A stretch of 64,000 bases of DNA from Ferruginibacter sp. GTDB taxonomy: Bacteria; Bacteroidota; Bacteroidia; Chitinophagales; Chitinophagaceae. Numbering within the stretch: the first letter of the stretch is position 1; each line of letters starts with the position of its first letter. This document shows, one piece after another, positions 9,631 to 18,253 of this stretch. Made by a program: the position numbers and the translations under genes. The notes under the pieces are model-generated. The model was not told the origin of the DNA, did not search any database, and worked only from the letters and a program-made list of their open reading frames with translations. The stretch lies in NCBI GenBank assembly GCA_025963635.1, contig JAOQAK010000047.1:44276-108275 (forward strand), given 5' to 3'.

Positions 9631-10119
9631 ATGAAAGAAGTAGAAGTAATCATCGAAACTCCCCGGGGCAGCGCTCAAAAATATAACTACGATCCGCAAA
9701 CGAATTTTTTTAAGCTCAAAAAAAATTTGCCCACCGGAATGGTATTTCCATACGACTTTGGATTTATTCCCAACACAAAAGGAGAAGATGGTGATCCGCT
9801 GGATGTATTGGTTATCTCGGAGTTTCAAAGCTTCCCGGGTTGCGTCATGTCGTGCAGGATCATTGGATGCATTAAAGCCAAACAAACAGAAAGTAAAAAT
9901 GAGCAGGGTAAAATCCGGAATGACCGTTTTATTGCCATACCTGTGCAATCATTGGTCTTCGAAAAAGTCATAGATGTGAAAGATCTTCCAAAGAAATTTA
10001 TGGATGAGCTTAAACAATTTTTCGTTTCATACAATCAATTGGAAGGTAAAAAGTTTGAGCCAATTGCTATTTCAAATTCAACTTCCTCCATAAAAATGAT
10101 TCGGTATGACAATGGTTAG
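9631..10119 (+). CDS. ppa: Inorganic pyrophosphatase, family I
   Basis: A 162-residue soluble enzyme that hydrolyses pyrophosphate to two phosphates and so pulls biosynthetic reactions forward. The family I signature is present as DGDPLDVLV (~52-60), with upstream metal and phosphate residues in KYNYD and PYDFGFIP. The length is slightly short for bacterial class I enzymes (~175) but complete. The Lys/Arg-rich central stretch and the C-terminus (SIKMIRYDNG) are unremarkable. It is followed after 85 bp by the YetF-like gene on the same strand. Confidence 0.9.
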   Translation: MKEVEVIIETPRGSAQKYNYDPQTNFFKLKKNLPTGMVFPYDFGFIPNTKGEDGDPLDVLVISEFQSFPGCVMSCRIIGCIKAKQTESKNEQGKIRNDRFIAIPVQSLVFEKVIDVKDLPKKFMDELKQFFVSYNQLEGKKFEPIAISNSTSSIKMIRYDNG

Positions 10120-10204
10120 TTTACTCCCCAATTCAAAAGGTATTTTGTGAATAAAATGAAAATGGAATTCGGTAGATACTTTACATTCATTTCAAAATAA
10201 AAAT

Positions 10205-10702
10205 ATGAACCAGCTGATTGAATTCTTTAGCGAGGATAAAGACCTCAATGCCTTACAAATGAGTTGCAGGGGAATAATTGTGTTTTTAGTAGCACTCCTG
10301 TTGATAAGAATATCTGGGAGGCGATCTTTTGGCGTACGCACCCCGCTTGACAATATTATTGTTATTTTACTGGGAGCAATATTAAGCCGGGCAGTAGTAG
10401 GCGTGTCGCCATTTTGGGCGGTGATATGTACCAGTTTCGTGATCGTGCTGTTACACCGGCTTTTTGGCAGGCTGCTGTTAAACAGTAAAAACTTTGCTAA
10501 ATTGGTTGAAGGAGAAAAAATAATTCTTTTTCGCAATGGACAGTTTCTTGAAGAAAATTTAAAGCGGGCAATACTGTGTAAAGAGGACATTATGCAAGGC
10601 GTCAGGAAATCCGGGTCGACGGAAAATTTGCAGGAGATCGACAAAATTTACATCGAGCGAAATGGCGAAATTACCATGCTCAAAAAAAATAAAGAATCGT
10701 AA
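10205..10702 (+). CDS. DUF421 (YetF-like) membrane protein
   Basis: A 165-residue protein: two to three hydrophobic helices in the first ~85 residues, then a cytoplasmic alpha/beta domain. The phrases ISGRRSFG, LDNIIVILLGAILSRA and the later RNGQF...EDIMQGVR follow the YetF/DUF421 layout. In Bacillus the family has been linked to spore germinant or surface functions, but its biochemical role is unknown. Common in Bacteroidota as a short version like this one. The next feature is a riboswitch for the following gene, so this gene likely ends its transcript before it. Confidence 0.85.
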   Translation: MNQLIEFFSEDKDLNALQMSCRGIIVFLVALLLIRISGRRSFGVRTPLDNIIVILLGAILSRAVVGVSPFWAVICTSFVIVLLHRLFGRLLLNSKNFAKLVEGEKIILFRNGQFLEENLKRAILCKEDIMQGVRKSGSTENLQEIDKIYIERNGEITMLKKNKES

Positions 10703-10878
10703 TCATGCATTTAATCCCAACCAACGTACGCTGCCCATTAGAACAACACTGCGCTTGTAAAATGCGAAAAAGATTGCTCATTTCTTTTATTTCGTGCAAT
10801 TGTTTTCACATCTGAGATTGTACATTCAATTGCAAAAAAAATGGCACGGTATTGATAGTTTAATTTAGTGTAAGATTA

Positions 10879-10965
10879 TCTGTTCAGGGGAGATTACAAA
10901 GAGAAATCTGAGAAATAAACCCAATGAACTTGATTCCAGGTAATTCTGGACGTAAGGAAGACAGA
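10879..10965 (+). promoter_or_regulatory. TPP (thiamine pyrophosphate) riboswitch
   Basis: The sequence follows the THI-box consensus in order: a P1 arm TCTGT (10879-10883) pairing with ACAGA (10961-10965); AGGGG; a P2 arm AGATT (10891-10895) pairing with AATCT just before the invariant CTGAGA (10909-10914); AAACCC (10917-10922); and the pyrophosphate half GAACTTGATTCCAGGTAATT followed by CTGGACGTAAGGAAG. P5 pairs CCAG with CTGG, and P4 pairs CTT with AAG where the E. coli thiM element has CCU/AGG-type pairs, a compensatory change. P3 is reduced to a short loop. I see it directly by alignment in mind to the known E. coli thiM aptamer; no covariance search was run. Confidence 0.93.
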
Positions 10966-10974
10966 GGTCACAAC

Positions 10975-11006
10975 AACCCCACGCTCACGCGTGGGGTTTA
11001 TTTTTC
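10975..11006 (+). terminator. Intrinsic terminator, expression platform of the TPP riboswitch
   Basis: A perfect 10-bp stem (AACCCCACGC, 10975-10984, with GCGTGGGGTT, 10989-10998) closed by a TCAC loop and followed by a T-rich tract. It begins 9 bases after the aptamer and ends 36 bases before the next ATG. That placement implies transcription stops when TPP is bound. I could not define a convincing alternative antiterminator pairing by eye. Confidence 0.9.
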
Positions 11007-11042
11007 TAAAGAAATGGTACAGTTTTTAATTATTCTTAACCA

Positions 11043-12137
11043 ATGAAATTATCGGAAATAATTATAGAACAAATCCGAAAAGAGGGACCTATCTCCTTTC
11101 ATGATTTCATGGAAAATTCACTCTATCACCCCACCCTCGGATATTATACTTCTCCCAAAGAACATATCGGCAAAAACGGTGATTTTTATACCAGTTCAAG
11201 TTTGACCCCGGCATTTGGAGCAATGGTCGCAAGACAGGTACAACAGATGTGGGATATCTCCGGTGAAACATCCTTCACCATTGTTGAATATGGCGCAGGA
11301 ACAGGCTTGCTTTGTCGCGATATACTCGACTATTTTAAAAACTATCCTGAACTGTATAGCCATCTTCGCTACTGCATTATAGAAAAAAGTGCTGTAATGC
11401 GGCAACGCCAGAAAAGGCACCTGACCGAAAAAGTGAGTTGGTACGATTCTGCCGAAAGTATGGGCAAAATAACAGGTTGCATTCTATCGAACGAATTGCT
11501 TGATAATTTTTCAGTACACCAGGTAATTATGGAAGATGAATTGATGGAGATATTTATCGACTATACAACTGAGTTTGTTGAAATAAAGCGGCCAGCGAGT
11601 GACAGAATAAAAGAATATCTCGAAGAATTAAAAGTTGAACTGCCGATGGGATTTAGAACTGAAATAAATCTTGAAGCGATCGATTGGCTCAGAGAAATTT
11701 CACAATTCCTGGAGAAAGGATATGTGATCACCATTGACTACGGAGCGCTTTCGGCTGAGCTATATTCTCCCCGAAAGAACTGCGGTACAATTGTATGTTA
11801 TAGAAACCATACCATTAACGAACTTCCTTACAATGATATCGGCAACCAGGATATAACTGCCCATGTAAATTTTTCAGCATTGGCACATTGGGGCTCAAAA
11901 TTTGGCCTCGGATTCTGTGGATACACCAACCAGGCCTGTTTCCTGCTTGCATTGGGCTTTAAGGAATACCTGAGAAAAACCTTACCGGAAGAAGAAAATA
12001 TCCTGAGCATGATAAAAAAAGAGTCGTTTATTACACACCAGCTCCTGGTGGATATGGGAAGTAAATTCAAAGTGCTCATTCAAAGAAAAGGAATAGCAGA
12101 TCATGCATTACTGGGACTTAGCCTTAGCCTTGCGTGA
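11043..12137 (+). CDS. MidA/NDUFAF7-type SAM-dependent methyltransferase under TPP control
   Basis: A 364-residue protein of the COG1565 family. The N-terminus (ISFHDFMENSLYHPTLGYYTS) is the family signature, followed by GDFYTS and the SAM-binding loop VEYGAGTGLL (~93-102). Other conserved parts are SNELLDN (~150) and the ITIDYGA strand (~229). The human member NDUFAF7 methylates an arginine of complex I subunit NDUFS2; bacterial substrates are mostly unknown. What is unusual is the control: a TPP riboswitch plus terminator sits in its leader, so expression should rise when thiamine pyrophosphate is scarce. This ties the protein to thiamine supply or to a TPP-dependent process, but nothing in the sequence shows a thiamine-binding fold. 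The next gene, CinA-like, may be on the same transcript. Confidence 0.88.
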   Translation: MKLSEIIIEQIRKEGPISFHDFMENSLYHPTLGYYTSPKEHIGKNGDFYTSSSLTPAFGAMVARQVQQMWDISGETSFTIVEYGAGTGLLCRDILDYFKNYPELYSHLRYCIIEKSAVMRQRQKRHLTEKVSWYDSAESMGKITGCILSNELLDNFSVHQVIMEDELMEIFIDYTTEFVEIKRPASDRIKEYLEELKVELPMGFRTEINLEAIDWLREISQFLEKGYVITIDYGALSAELYSPRKNCGTIVCYRNHTINELPYNDIGNQDITAHVNFSALAHWGSKFGLGFCGYTNQACFLLALGFKEYLRKTLPEEENILSMIKKESFITHQLLVDMGSKFKVLIQRKGIADHALLGLSLSLA

Positions 12138-12305
12138 GTTCATCATTGGTTATCGTAACCACACTTTCCTAATCGCGATCATTAAAAACTTCAACAACGG
12201 TCAAGCGTTTTTGCTTCGGAAAGAAATCAGCGAAGCTGCTCAATGGCTTCTTAACCCGGCCATTTTGTGGCATGCATTTTTATAATAAATGGTAAATAAA
12301 ATACT

Positions 12306-12812
12306 ATGGGCAGCGAAGAAAAGACAGTACAGGATACCAAAAGACTGATGGACAGTATCGGTGAAAAGTTAATAGCTCAAAATAGTACCATAGCAGTTGC
12401 GGAAAGCGTTACATCCGGTAATATACAAGCGGTTTTTTCTATCGCAAAAAAAACTGTTCAATTTTTCCAGGGTGGAATTACGGCCTATAACTTAGGACAA
12501 AAATGCCGGCATCTTAGCGTAGAACCCACTCATGCACTCGAATGCAATTGTGTTTCTAAGCAAGTGGCCGATCAGATGGCGATACAGGTGGCAGGGCTAT
12601 TTTGTGCTGGTTACGGCATTGGTATTACCGGGTATGCCAGCCCCGTGCCTGAGTTAGGGATCGAGGATCTTTTTGCCTATGTTTCTGTTGCGAAAAATGG
12701 CGGGTTGGTTTTATCAGAAAAGATTGTAGCAGAAAGGATGGAGCCACGCGAGGTGCAATTATTTTACACCAATGAATGTATAAGATTGCTCGATTCAATC
12801 ATCGATCGATAA
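12306..12812 (+). CDS. CinA C-terminal domain (PncC-like) protein with altered motif
   Basis: A 168-residue protein covering only the CinA C-terminal fold, which in PncC deamidates nicotinamide mononucleotide. Typical landmarks remain: an AES motif, FFQGGITAYN, the K of the following helix, and ITGYASPVPE. But the usual AESCTGG reads AESVTSG (~34-40), and the ITGIAGPxGG loop is replaced by ITGYASP without the glycine pair. So catalysis is uncertain and this may be a divergent paralogue with another role. It lies 168 bp after the riboswitch-controlled methyltransferase on the same strand, with no terminator visible between them, so it could share thiamine control. Confidence 0.8.
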   Translation: MGSEEKTVQDTKRLMDSIGEKLIAQNSTIAVAESVTSGNIQAVFSIAKKTVQFFQGGITAYNLGQKCRHLSVEPTHALECNCVSKQVADQMAIQVAGLFCAGYGIGITGYASPVPELGIEDLFAYVSVAKNGGLVLSEKIVAERMEPREVQLFYTNECIRLLDSIIDR

Positions 12813-12929
12813 ACTCACCGTCCTTGATATTTGCACTGCCTCACAACGAATCATCCGTTGCTTTTAAGTGATCCACACAAACAGGCACGATTTTTTTAGT
12901 TCATTTAAGACAACTTTCAAATTAATTTT

Positions 12930-13115
12930 ATGGCAGATAACAAAAATATCAGGGATGATCGGGACAACAACAAAATAGATATACATGATCCCTCAGAAGT
13001 AGAATATGTACATCAGCAATTCCCAAACCTGCAACATGCAGAAATAGTGGAGGCTATCAGGTTGAAAGGGCCTTCAAGGGCTGCAGTGATGACTTACCTG
13101 AAATCCAGGCAGTAG
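12930..13115 (+). CDS. DUF3606 domain small protein
   Basis: A 61-residue hydrophilic protein that is almost entirely one DUF3606 domain: the charged start DDRDNNKIDIHD, then SEVEYVHQQFP, and the closing helix GPSRAAVMTYL, matching the family pattern of a D-x-I-D start, an EV-x-Y helix and a G-x-S-x-x-AV end. The fold resembles small helical DNA- or protein-binding domains, but the function is not known. Such proteins are common among small stress-type genes in Bacteroidota. Its stop lies 7 bp from the convergent transporter stop. Confidence 0.8.
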   Translation: MADNKNIRDDRDNNKIDIHDPSEVEYVHQQFPNLQHAEIVEAIRLKGPSRAAVMTYLKSRQ

Positions 13116-13122
13116 GTGGATT

Positions 13123-14445
13123 TTACGCTGCAACCTGGAAATAAACTAAAGCGACTGCAGCTATTGTCATTAATATCATCGCTGCAAACCCAAGAATATT
13201 GGAGAGTTTCCTGTTCGTAAAATCGCCCATAATTTTTTTATTATTAGCGATGTGCAGCACAATAGCTATCAGCACCGGGGAAGTAAGCCCATACAAAACG
13301 GCAGTGTATACCAGCAACCGGATAGGGCTGATGCCAATATAATTCAATACGAGCCCGGTTATTAACGAAACTACAATTACGATATAGAATGGTTTCGCCT
13401 GTCTGTACTTTTTATCGAGGTTACCCTTCCATCCAAATGTTTCAGATACGATATAGGATAATGACCCACTCAATACGGGTATCGCGATAAATCCCGTACC
13501 AATTACTCCCGCGGCGAAAAGAAAATACGAAGCCTTGCCAGCTACCGGTTCCAAGGCTCTTGCGGCCTGTTCAACTGTATCTATTTTATGAACACCCGTG
13601 TTAAATAAGGCTGTTCCGGTGGCCAGGATTATAAAGAACATAACCAAATTGGACAATAGCATTCCGATGTTTACATCCAGCTGCATTTTTTGTACCAGCA
13701 GTCTTAAAAAGTTTTTTTCTCTTTCGACATGGCTATCAGCGGATCCGGTTGTTTTTATAAGTTTTCGCCTGGCCAGGATCAATTGCTTTTCTGATTTCAC
13801 ATCTTCAGCTTCCATAGTCACCTGCCAAAAAAATAAATAAGGCGAAATGGTGGTACCCAGTATTGCCACTAATATTTCAACATATTCTTTATTGAAATGA
13901 ATGGTAGGAATCAATGTGGACCGGAAAACCTTTGACCAATCCGGATGCGTAAAAAACGGAACAATAATATATAAGAGAAGCGTAAGGCATAAAAATTTCA
14001 GTATGGAAACAATTTTATGATAAGGCAAATAAATAATTACTATCAAAAGAATAAGGGTAAAAACGCAACTGAAACTTAAGGGACTTAAGGAAGGCACGAT
14101 TAAATTTGCTGCGGCACCCATTGCTGCAATATCCGCCCCAATATTCAGGATGATTGCAGGAATGCTCGTAATCATCATAAAATAAAGCAACGGCTTTGAA
14201 TAGTGCTTTTTGAGTGTAGTAGTTAACCCGGTTGAAGTGATCAACCCAATTCTTGCGCACATTTCCTGAATCGCTGCCATCAGGGGGAAAGTTATCAAAG
14301 CCGTCCACAAAGTCATCAAACCAAACTTAGCGCCCGCCTGCGAATAGGTTGCAAGCCCGGAAGGGTCATCATCACTTGCCCCTGTAATCAATCCTGGCCC
14401 TAGTACCTTTAAAAACTTTTTTATTTTAATTGATACGTTTGTCAT
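13123..14445 (-). CDS. NRAMP-family divalent metal transporter with non-canonical metal site
   Basis: A 440-residue membrane protein with eleven or so helices and the NRAMP (SLC11) fold. Helix 1 carries DDDPSGLATYSQ where manganese/iron transporters have DPGN (here DPSG, residues 27-30). Helix 6 has GTTISPYLFFWQ (~197-208) where they have the MPH-N motif, so the metal-coordinating methionine and the histidine are both missing. That resembles the NRAMP-like branches that move other ions, such as the Mg-transporting NRMT group, more than MntH. I therefore do not assign mntH. The loop after helix 6 is long and charged (~210-245). The gene is convergent with DUF3606 and has no visible Mn/Fe operator. 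Confidence 0.87.
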   Translation of the reverse strand: MTNVSIKIKKFLKVLGPGLITGASDDDPSGLATYSQAGAKFGLMTLWTALITFPLMAAIQEMCARIGLITSTGLTTTLKKHYSKPLLYFMMITSIPAIILNIGADIAAMGAAANLIVPSLSPLSFSCVFTLILLIVIIYLPYHKIVSILKFLCLTLLLYIIVPFFTHPDWSKVFRSTLIPTIHFNKEYVEILVAILGTTISPYLFFWQVTMEAEDVKSEKQLILARRKLIKTTGSADSHVEREKNFLRLLVQKMQLDVNIGMLLSNLVMFFIILATGTALFNTGVHKIDTVEQAARALEPVAGKASYFLFAAGVIGTGFIAIPVLSGSLSYIVSETFGWKGNLDKKYRQAKPFYIVIVVSLITGLVLNYIGISPIRLLVYTAVLYGLTSPVLIAIVLHIANNKKIMGDFTNRKLSNILGFAAMILMTIAAVALVYFQVAA

Positions 14446-14750
14446 CTGCGCTTTAAATGGTTAATTCAATTGCGATACAATATAAAAAAATAAACTATTC
14501 CATACAGCAAAGCAAAACAGAAGTCATGCTTATGTAATGGATTACTTCAGTACACAGTTCTTATCAAACTGAATAGAACCTGATCTTCATCAGCGGCATC
14601 GCTTAGCAAGTCCTAAATATCATCAGATCATTTAAATAGAAAACGAAACATACTCCAAAGCGAGGTTTTTCTACAATGCGCTTTTTAAAGAGGTAGTTAG
14701 TTGAGGTAATTCGAAGAATCTTAAACAGGCAAATTCAATGCGGGATTGTT
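14446..14750. other. Spacer without recognised features
   Basis: 305 bp between the transporter and the glycan operon. It must hold the transporter promoter. I see no ORF, terminator hairpin or repeat. Confidence 0.35.
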
Positions 14751-16019
14751 TTATAGGATAAGCCTTGCCCTATTTGCTGATAGCATTGGCTGCAATCGCT
14801 TTTGCGCCCTCAACAGTGCAGCGGCGGAGGGAATATGGAGGGTCCGCTCAATCATTTCTGTATCGAAAGGACCATCCCAAAGCCCCGACTGGTGCCACAA
14901 ATGCAGGTGATCCCAGTCTGGGCGGTCAATAACCGGGTACCAGCAAACTCCCCATAAAGGAATGCCATAACCTAACAGCAGTGCACACTCGTCGGCAACC
15001 ATATCAATCCACAAGGGCCGGTCTTCTTTGGGATGACTGGTTTCGGTTAATACTATCGGGCAGTTATACCGTTGCTGAGCATTTGTCAAAAGCTTATGAA
15101 GCGGAATAAACCGTTCATCATCCAATTTATTGCCCCAATGCACCAATGAATTCGTACCGAGTTCCCACTGGTTATCGTAGTAGTAATTATACCCCAGTAT
15201 GTCGAGGTATTCCGGCTGGCCACCTAGCTCCGGGCACATACGGCCACTCAATATATCAGTAACCTGGAACTGGTGTTCATTCATTGCAGCGGCAGAGAGC
15301 ATTTCTTCACTGTTGGCATTCCCCGGAGGAACTATATTGACCAGTGGCTCGGTGGTGAGGATGCGAATGGAAGGATCAGCTTCCTTCAAGGCAGCTACTC
15401 CCTCGATATAGGCTTTCATTAAGCGATATTTCACCTCCCAACCCTGACCTACGCAATAAGGGGAAGTTCCCCGCACATCGCCGCCCAGCCACGAAAGAAA
15501 ACTAACTTCATTGATCGGTGTAACAATTAAAGCTCCATCCGTGTCGATGCTCCTGTAAAACTGAACAAAGGCCCTGCATAGGGAAGCGAATCTTCTTGCA
15601 AACATGGGATGCAGGGGCGTAAGATCATCCGGGAAACCGAAATGACATAGATCCCAAATCTGCTGAATATTATTTTCCTGCCCCGTCCGGATCATTGCGG
15701 CTACTTCCGACCAATCGTACTCATAAGGTTTTTTTTCTACGTGGCTCCACCTGATTCCTTCCCGCACCGTAGTCAGTCCCAGCAACGATAACCTTTTATA
15801 ATCCTCGTTAATGAGTTGCAAATGACCGGTGAGTGTTAACAGATCTACTCTATTGCCAAATGCATTTAATTTATCAGTGCATTCGAAACCCGCCATCCAA
15901 AAAGATTTAAAAGGATTGCTTTTTGTTGGCAGGTCTCTTTGCAGTGCAACGGGCTCATCTATAAAATAGTCTATCGGTTCCAGTCTATCCGGCCTTAATT
16001 GGAGAAAGTTTGTGTCCAT
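14751..16019 (-). CDS. GH1-like (clan GH-A) glycoside hydrolase in galactofuranose-type operon
   Basis: A 422-residue soluble protein without a signal peptide. The TIM-barrel clan GH-A layout is visible: the general acid is the E in TPINEVSF and the nucleophile is the E in VLTETSHP, both in the context used by family 1 beta-glycosidases. It is shorter and more divergent than typical GH1 enzymes, and some related proteins are annotated only as beta-glucosidase-like. It is the last gene of an operon: its ATG at 16019 lies inside the end of the mutase gene, overlapping by 35 bp, so translation is coupled. The context suggests a role in trimming or building a galactose-containing glycan inside the cell, but the substrate is not visible. 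Confidence 0.8.
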   Translation of the reverse strand: MDTNFLQLRPDRLEPIDYFIDEPVALQRDLPTKSNPFKSFWMAGFECTDKLNAFGNRVDLLTLTGHLQLINEDYKRLSLLGLTTVREGIRWSHVEKKPYEYDWSEVAAMIRTGQENNIQQIWDLCHFGFPDDLTPLHPMFARRFASLCRAFVQFYRSIDTDGALIVTPINEVSFLSWLGGDVRGTSPYCVGQGWEVKYRLMKAYIEGVAALKEADPSIRILTTEPLVNIVPPGNANSEEMLSAAAMNEHQFQVTDILSGRMCPELGGQPEYLDILGYNYYYDNQWELGTNSLVHWGNKLDDERFIPLHKLLTNAQQRYNCPIVLTETSHPKEDRPLWIDMVADECALLLGYGIPLWGVCWYPVIDRPDWDHLHLWHQSGLWDGPFDTEMIERTLHIPSAAALLRAQKRLQPMLSANRARLIL

Positions 16020-17130
16020 TTATAATTGGTTCTGTCTGTGTTGTTTGCATGATTTTTTTAAACAATGTTAGGGATTGAGCTACTACCTGGTCCATGTTAT
16101 AGTATTTGTAAGTTCCAAGGCGACCGGTAAAATATGCATTCCGTTCCGAGGCAGCCAATATTTTATAGCGATTGTATATCTCCATATTTTCTGGCCTCGG
16201 TATAGGGTAATATGGATCACCTTCCGCAGTGGGATATTCAAAAACTATAGAAGTTTTATTATGCTTCTGACCGGTAAGGTGTTTAAATTCTGTAATTCTT
16301 GTGTATGGCTGGCTGGTAGGATAATTTACCGTACCGGTAGGCTGAAAGTTTTCTGCGTCGATCGTTTCAAACTTAAAGTCGATGGACCGGTATGGTAGCT
16401 TGCCATAACAATAATCAAAATAAGCATCAATGGGGCCGGTATAAATTAGCGTCTTGTAATTAAGTGTGCCGATCACCTCTTTGTAATCTGTATTGAGCAT
16501 AATCTTGATATTGGGATGATCAAGCATTTTGCTAAACATATTCGTGTAACCGTGCATAGGCATTGCCTGGTAAGTATCCGTAAAGTAGCGATTGTCTTTG
16601 TTGGTACGGGTAGGAACTCTCGCGGTTACAGACGCGTCCAGTTCTGATGGATCAAGGTCCCATTGTTTACGCGTATAATACTTGAAAAACTTTTCATACA
16701 ATTCCCGTCCCACGGCATTCACCACAACGTCTTCAGATGTTCTGATGACTGGCTTTTTTTCTGCTTTGGAATTAAAGAAATCCTGCACCTGCTCACATGA
16801 AAGGTTGAGCCCGTATAACGCATTAATTGTATTTTGATTGATAGGGATCGGAACCAGCTGGCCATCTACACTTGCAAGCACATGATGTTCATAAGGGCGC
16901 CAGGCAGTGAACTTACCAAGATATTCATACACTTCTTTGGAGTTGGTATGAAAAATATGAGGCCCGTATTTATGCACCAATATGCCGTCGTTGTTGTAGT
17001 AATCATAAGTGTTTCCGGCGATATGATTTCTTTTATCGATCAGTAAAATTTTTTTATTGGCTTTTGTTGCCAGTCTTTCCGCTAACACAGATCCTGCAAG
17101 GCCTGCCCCAACGATTAAATAATCAAACAT
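15985..17130 (-). CDS. glf: UDP-galactopyranose mutase
   Basis: A 381-residue flavoenzyme that converts UDP-galactopyranose to UDP-galactofuranose. The N-terminal FAD site is DYLIVGAGLAGSVLAERLA; IDKRNHIAGNTYDY and KYGPHIFHTN are the signature of bacterial Glf; WRPYEHHVL and ARVPTRTNKDNRYF line the substrate pocket; the C-terminal FAD contact is FTGRLGTYKYYNMDQ. The length matches the family (~370-390). It overlaps the upstream glycosyltransferase by 8 bp and the downstream hydrolase by 35 bp, giving a tight three-gene operon. Presence of Glf strongly implies that the cell makes a galactofuranose-containing polysaccharide or glycolipid. Confidence 0.95.
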   Translation of the reverse strand: MFDYLIVGAGLAGSVLAERLATKANKKILLIDKRNHIAGNTYDYYNNDGILVHKYGPHIFHTNSKEVYEYLGKFTAWRPYEHHVLASVDGQLVPIPINQNTINALYGLNLSCEQVQDFFNSKAEKKPVIRTSEDVVVNAVGRELYEKFFKYYTRKQWDLDPSELDASVTARVPTRTNKDNRYFTDTYQAMPMHGYTNMFSKMLDHPNIKIMLNTDYKEVIGTLNYKTLIYTGPIDAYFDYCYGKLPYRSIDFKFETIDAENFQPTGTVNYPTSQPYTRITEFKHLTGQKHNKTSIVFEYPTAEGDPYYPIPRPENMEIYNRYKILAASERNAYFTGRLGTYKYYNMDQVVAQSLTLFKKIMQTTQTEPIINGHKLSPIKAG

Positions 17131-18253
17131 ATATTTCCTTTTTTATGGTTCTTAAATTTTGTTTATGACTAACTTCCTTTTTTATAAGTTCAAGCATGCG
17201 CTGCCAGGTAATATCCCATGAAATATTGCTAAGGAAATCATCCACGCCCGACAGCCAGGACTCCTTTTCAGTAGCATCCAGTTCAAGGCTGGCCTTTTCT
17301 ACCAGCTGTTCTGCATTGTCCACAATATGTACCATTCCAATTTCACCATATGGAACAATAACATCCGTAATGGGTGTTGATATAACAGCCTTTCCGGCAG
17401 CAAGGTATTCAGGTGTTTTAGTGGGGCTGATAAACTTTGTGGAATCATTGATGGCAAACGGAATCAATGCTATATCCCAGCCCCGGAGGTAGTCCGGTAA
17501 TTCATTGTAAGATTTAGATCCCAGGTAGTGAATGTTATTATTACGCGGCAGAATTTCAGGGTCGATTTTAACAACCGGTCCTATCAAAATAAAATGCCAG
17601 TCGGGCTTCATGTTCGCAGCTTGCTCAATCATACTGATATCAAACCGCTCATCAATCACACCAAAAAAGCCGAGGCGTGGGTGTGGAATGTTTAGTTGAT
17701 CCAGCGGATCTTTTCCCTGTAACCGTGCCCTTCCAAAATGATCTTTATCAATACTGCTCGGGAAGGCATACACATTCGGATGCTGATGCTTTTTGGCTTC
17801 ATATAAACTATTGCCTCCGGTGAAAACAATATCAGCTTTTTGAAATAAAAGCTTTTCCGCTTCCTTTAATTGCGGGTCGGCAAATTTGAAAGCAGACAAC
17901 TCGTCCATACAATCGTATACCGTTACAGTGGGTTGCAAGTGAGCACTAAACAATAAACTCATTGGTGTATAATACCAACCTATAAATGTTGAAATTTTTT
18001 CCGCCTTAAAAAAATCGCTCACAATATTGCGTTGTCTTTGCAATAAATCATCTCCGTTGTGGCGGTGTAAATGCGGTATTACAATCCAAACATTTTCCTC
18101 ACTTTTATTAATTGCGTACCCATCGTGCGAATCATTGTATTCGAATTCCTGGAAGTAAAACACCCTGTAGTCTAAAGCAAAACGGCTTAAAAGATGCTGA
18201 GGGCGTTGGTAAACAAAATTCCAGGGTAAGTGAGAAAAACAAACAAGATCCAT
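17123..18253 (-). CDS. Glycosyltransferase, GT4/GT-B-like
   Basis: A 376-residue cytosolic GT-B fold enzyme. The opening DLVCFSHLPWNFVYQRPQHLL is typical of a group of transferases that sit next to glf in many genomes. The C-terminal half has GFFGVIDERFD and the nucleotide-sugar-binding stretch KTPEYLAAGKAVISTP, with the conserved glutamate. It is the first gene of the operon and overlaps glf by 8 bp. It probably transfers galactofuranose or a neighbouring sugar onto a lipid-linked or secreted glycan; the acceptor cannot be told. The 930-bp spacer upstream must hold the promoter. Confidence 0.88.
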   Translation of the reverse strand: MDLVCFSHLPWNFVYQRPQHLLSRFALDYRVFYFQEFEYNDSHDGYAINKSEENVWIVIPHLHRHNGDDLLQRQRNIVSDFFKAEKISTFIGWYYTPMSLLFSAHLQPTVTVYDCMDELSAFKFADPQLKEAEKLLFQKADIVFTGGNSLYEAKKHQHPNVYAFPSSIDKDHFGRARLQGKDPLDQLNIPHPRLGFFGVIDERFDISMIEQAANMKPDWHFILIGPVVKIDPEILPRNNNIHYLGSKSYNELPDYLRGWDIALIPFAINDSTKFISPTKTPEYLAAGKAVISTPITDVIVPYGEIGMVHIVDNAEQLVEKASLELDATEKESWLSGVDDFLSNISWDITWQRMLELIKKEVSHKQNLRTIKKEIYV

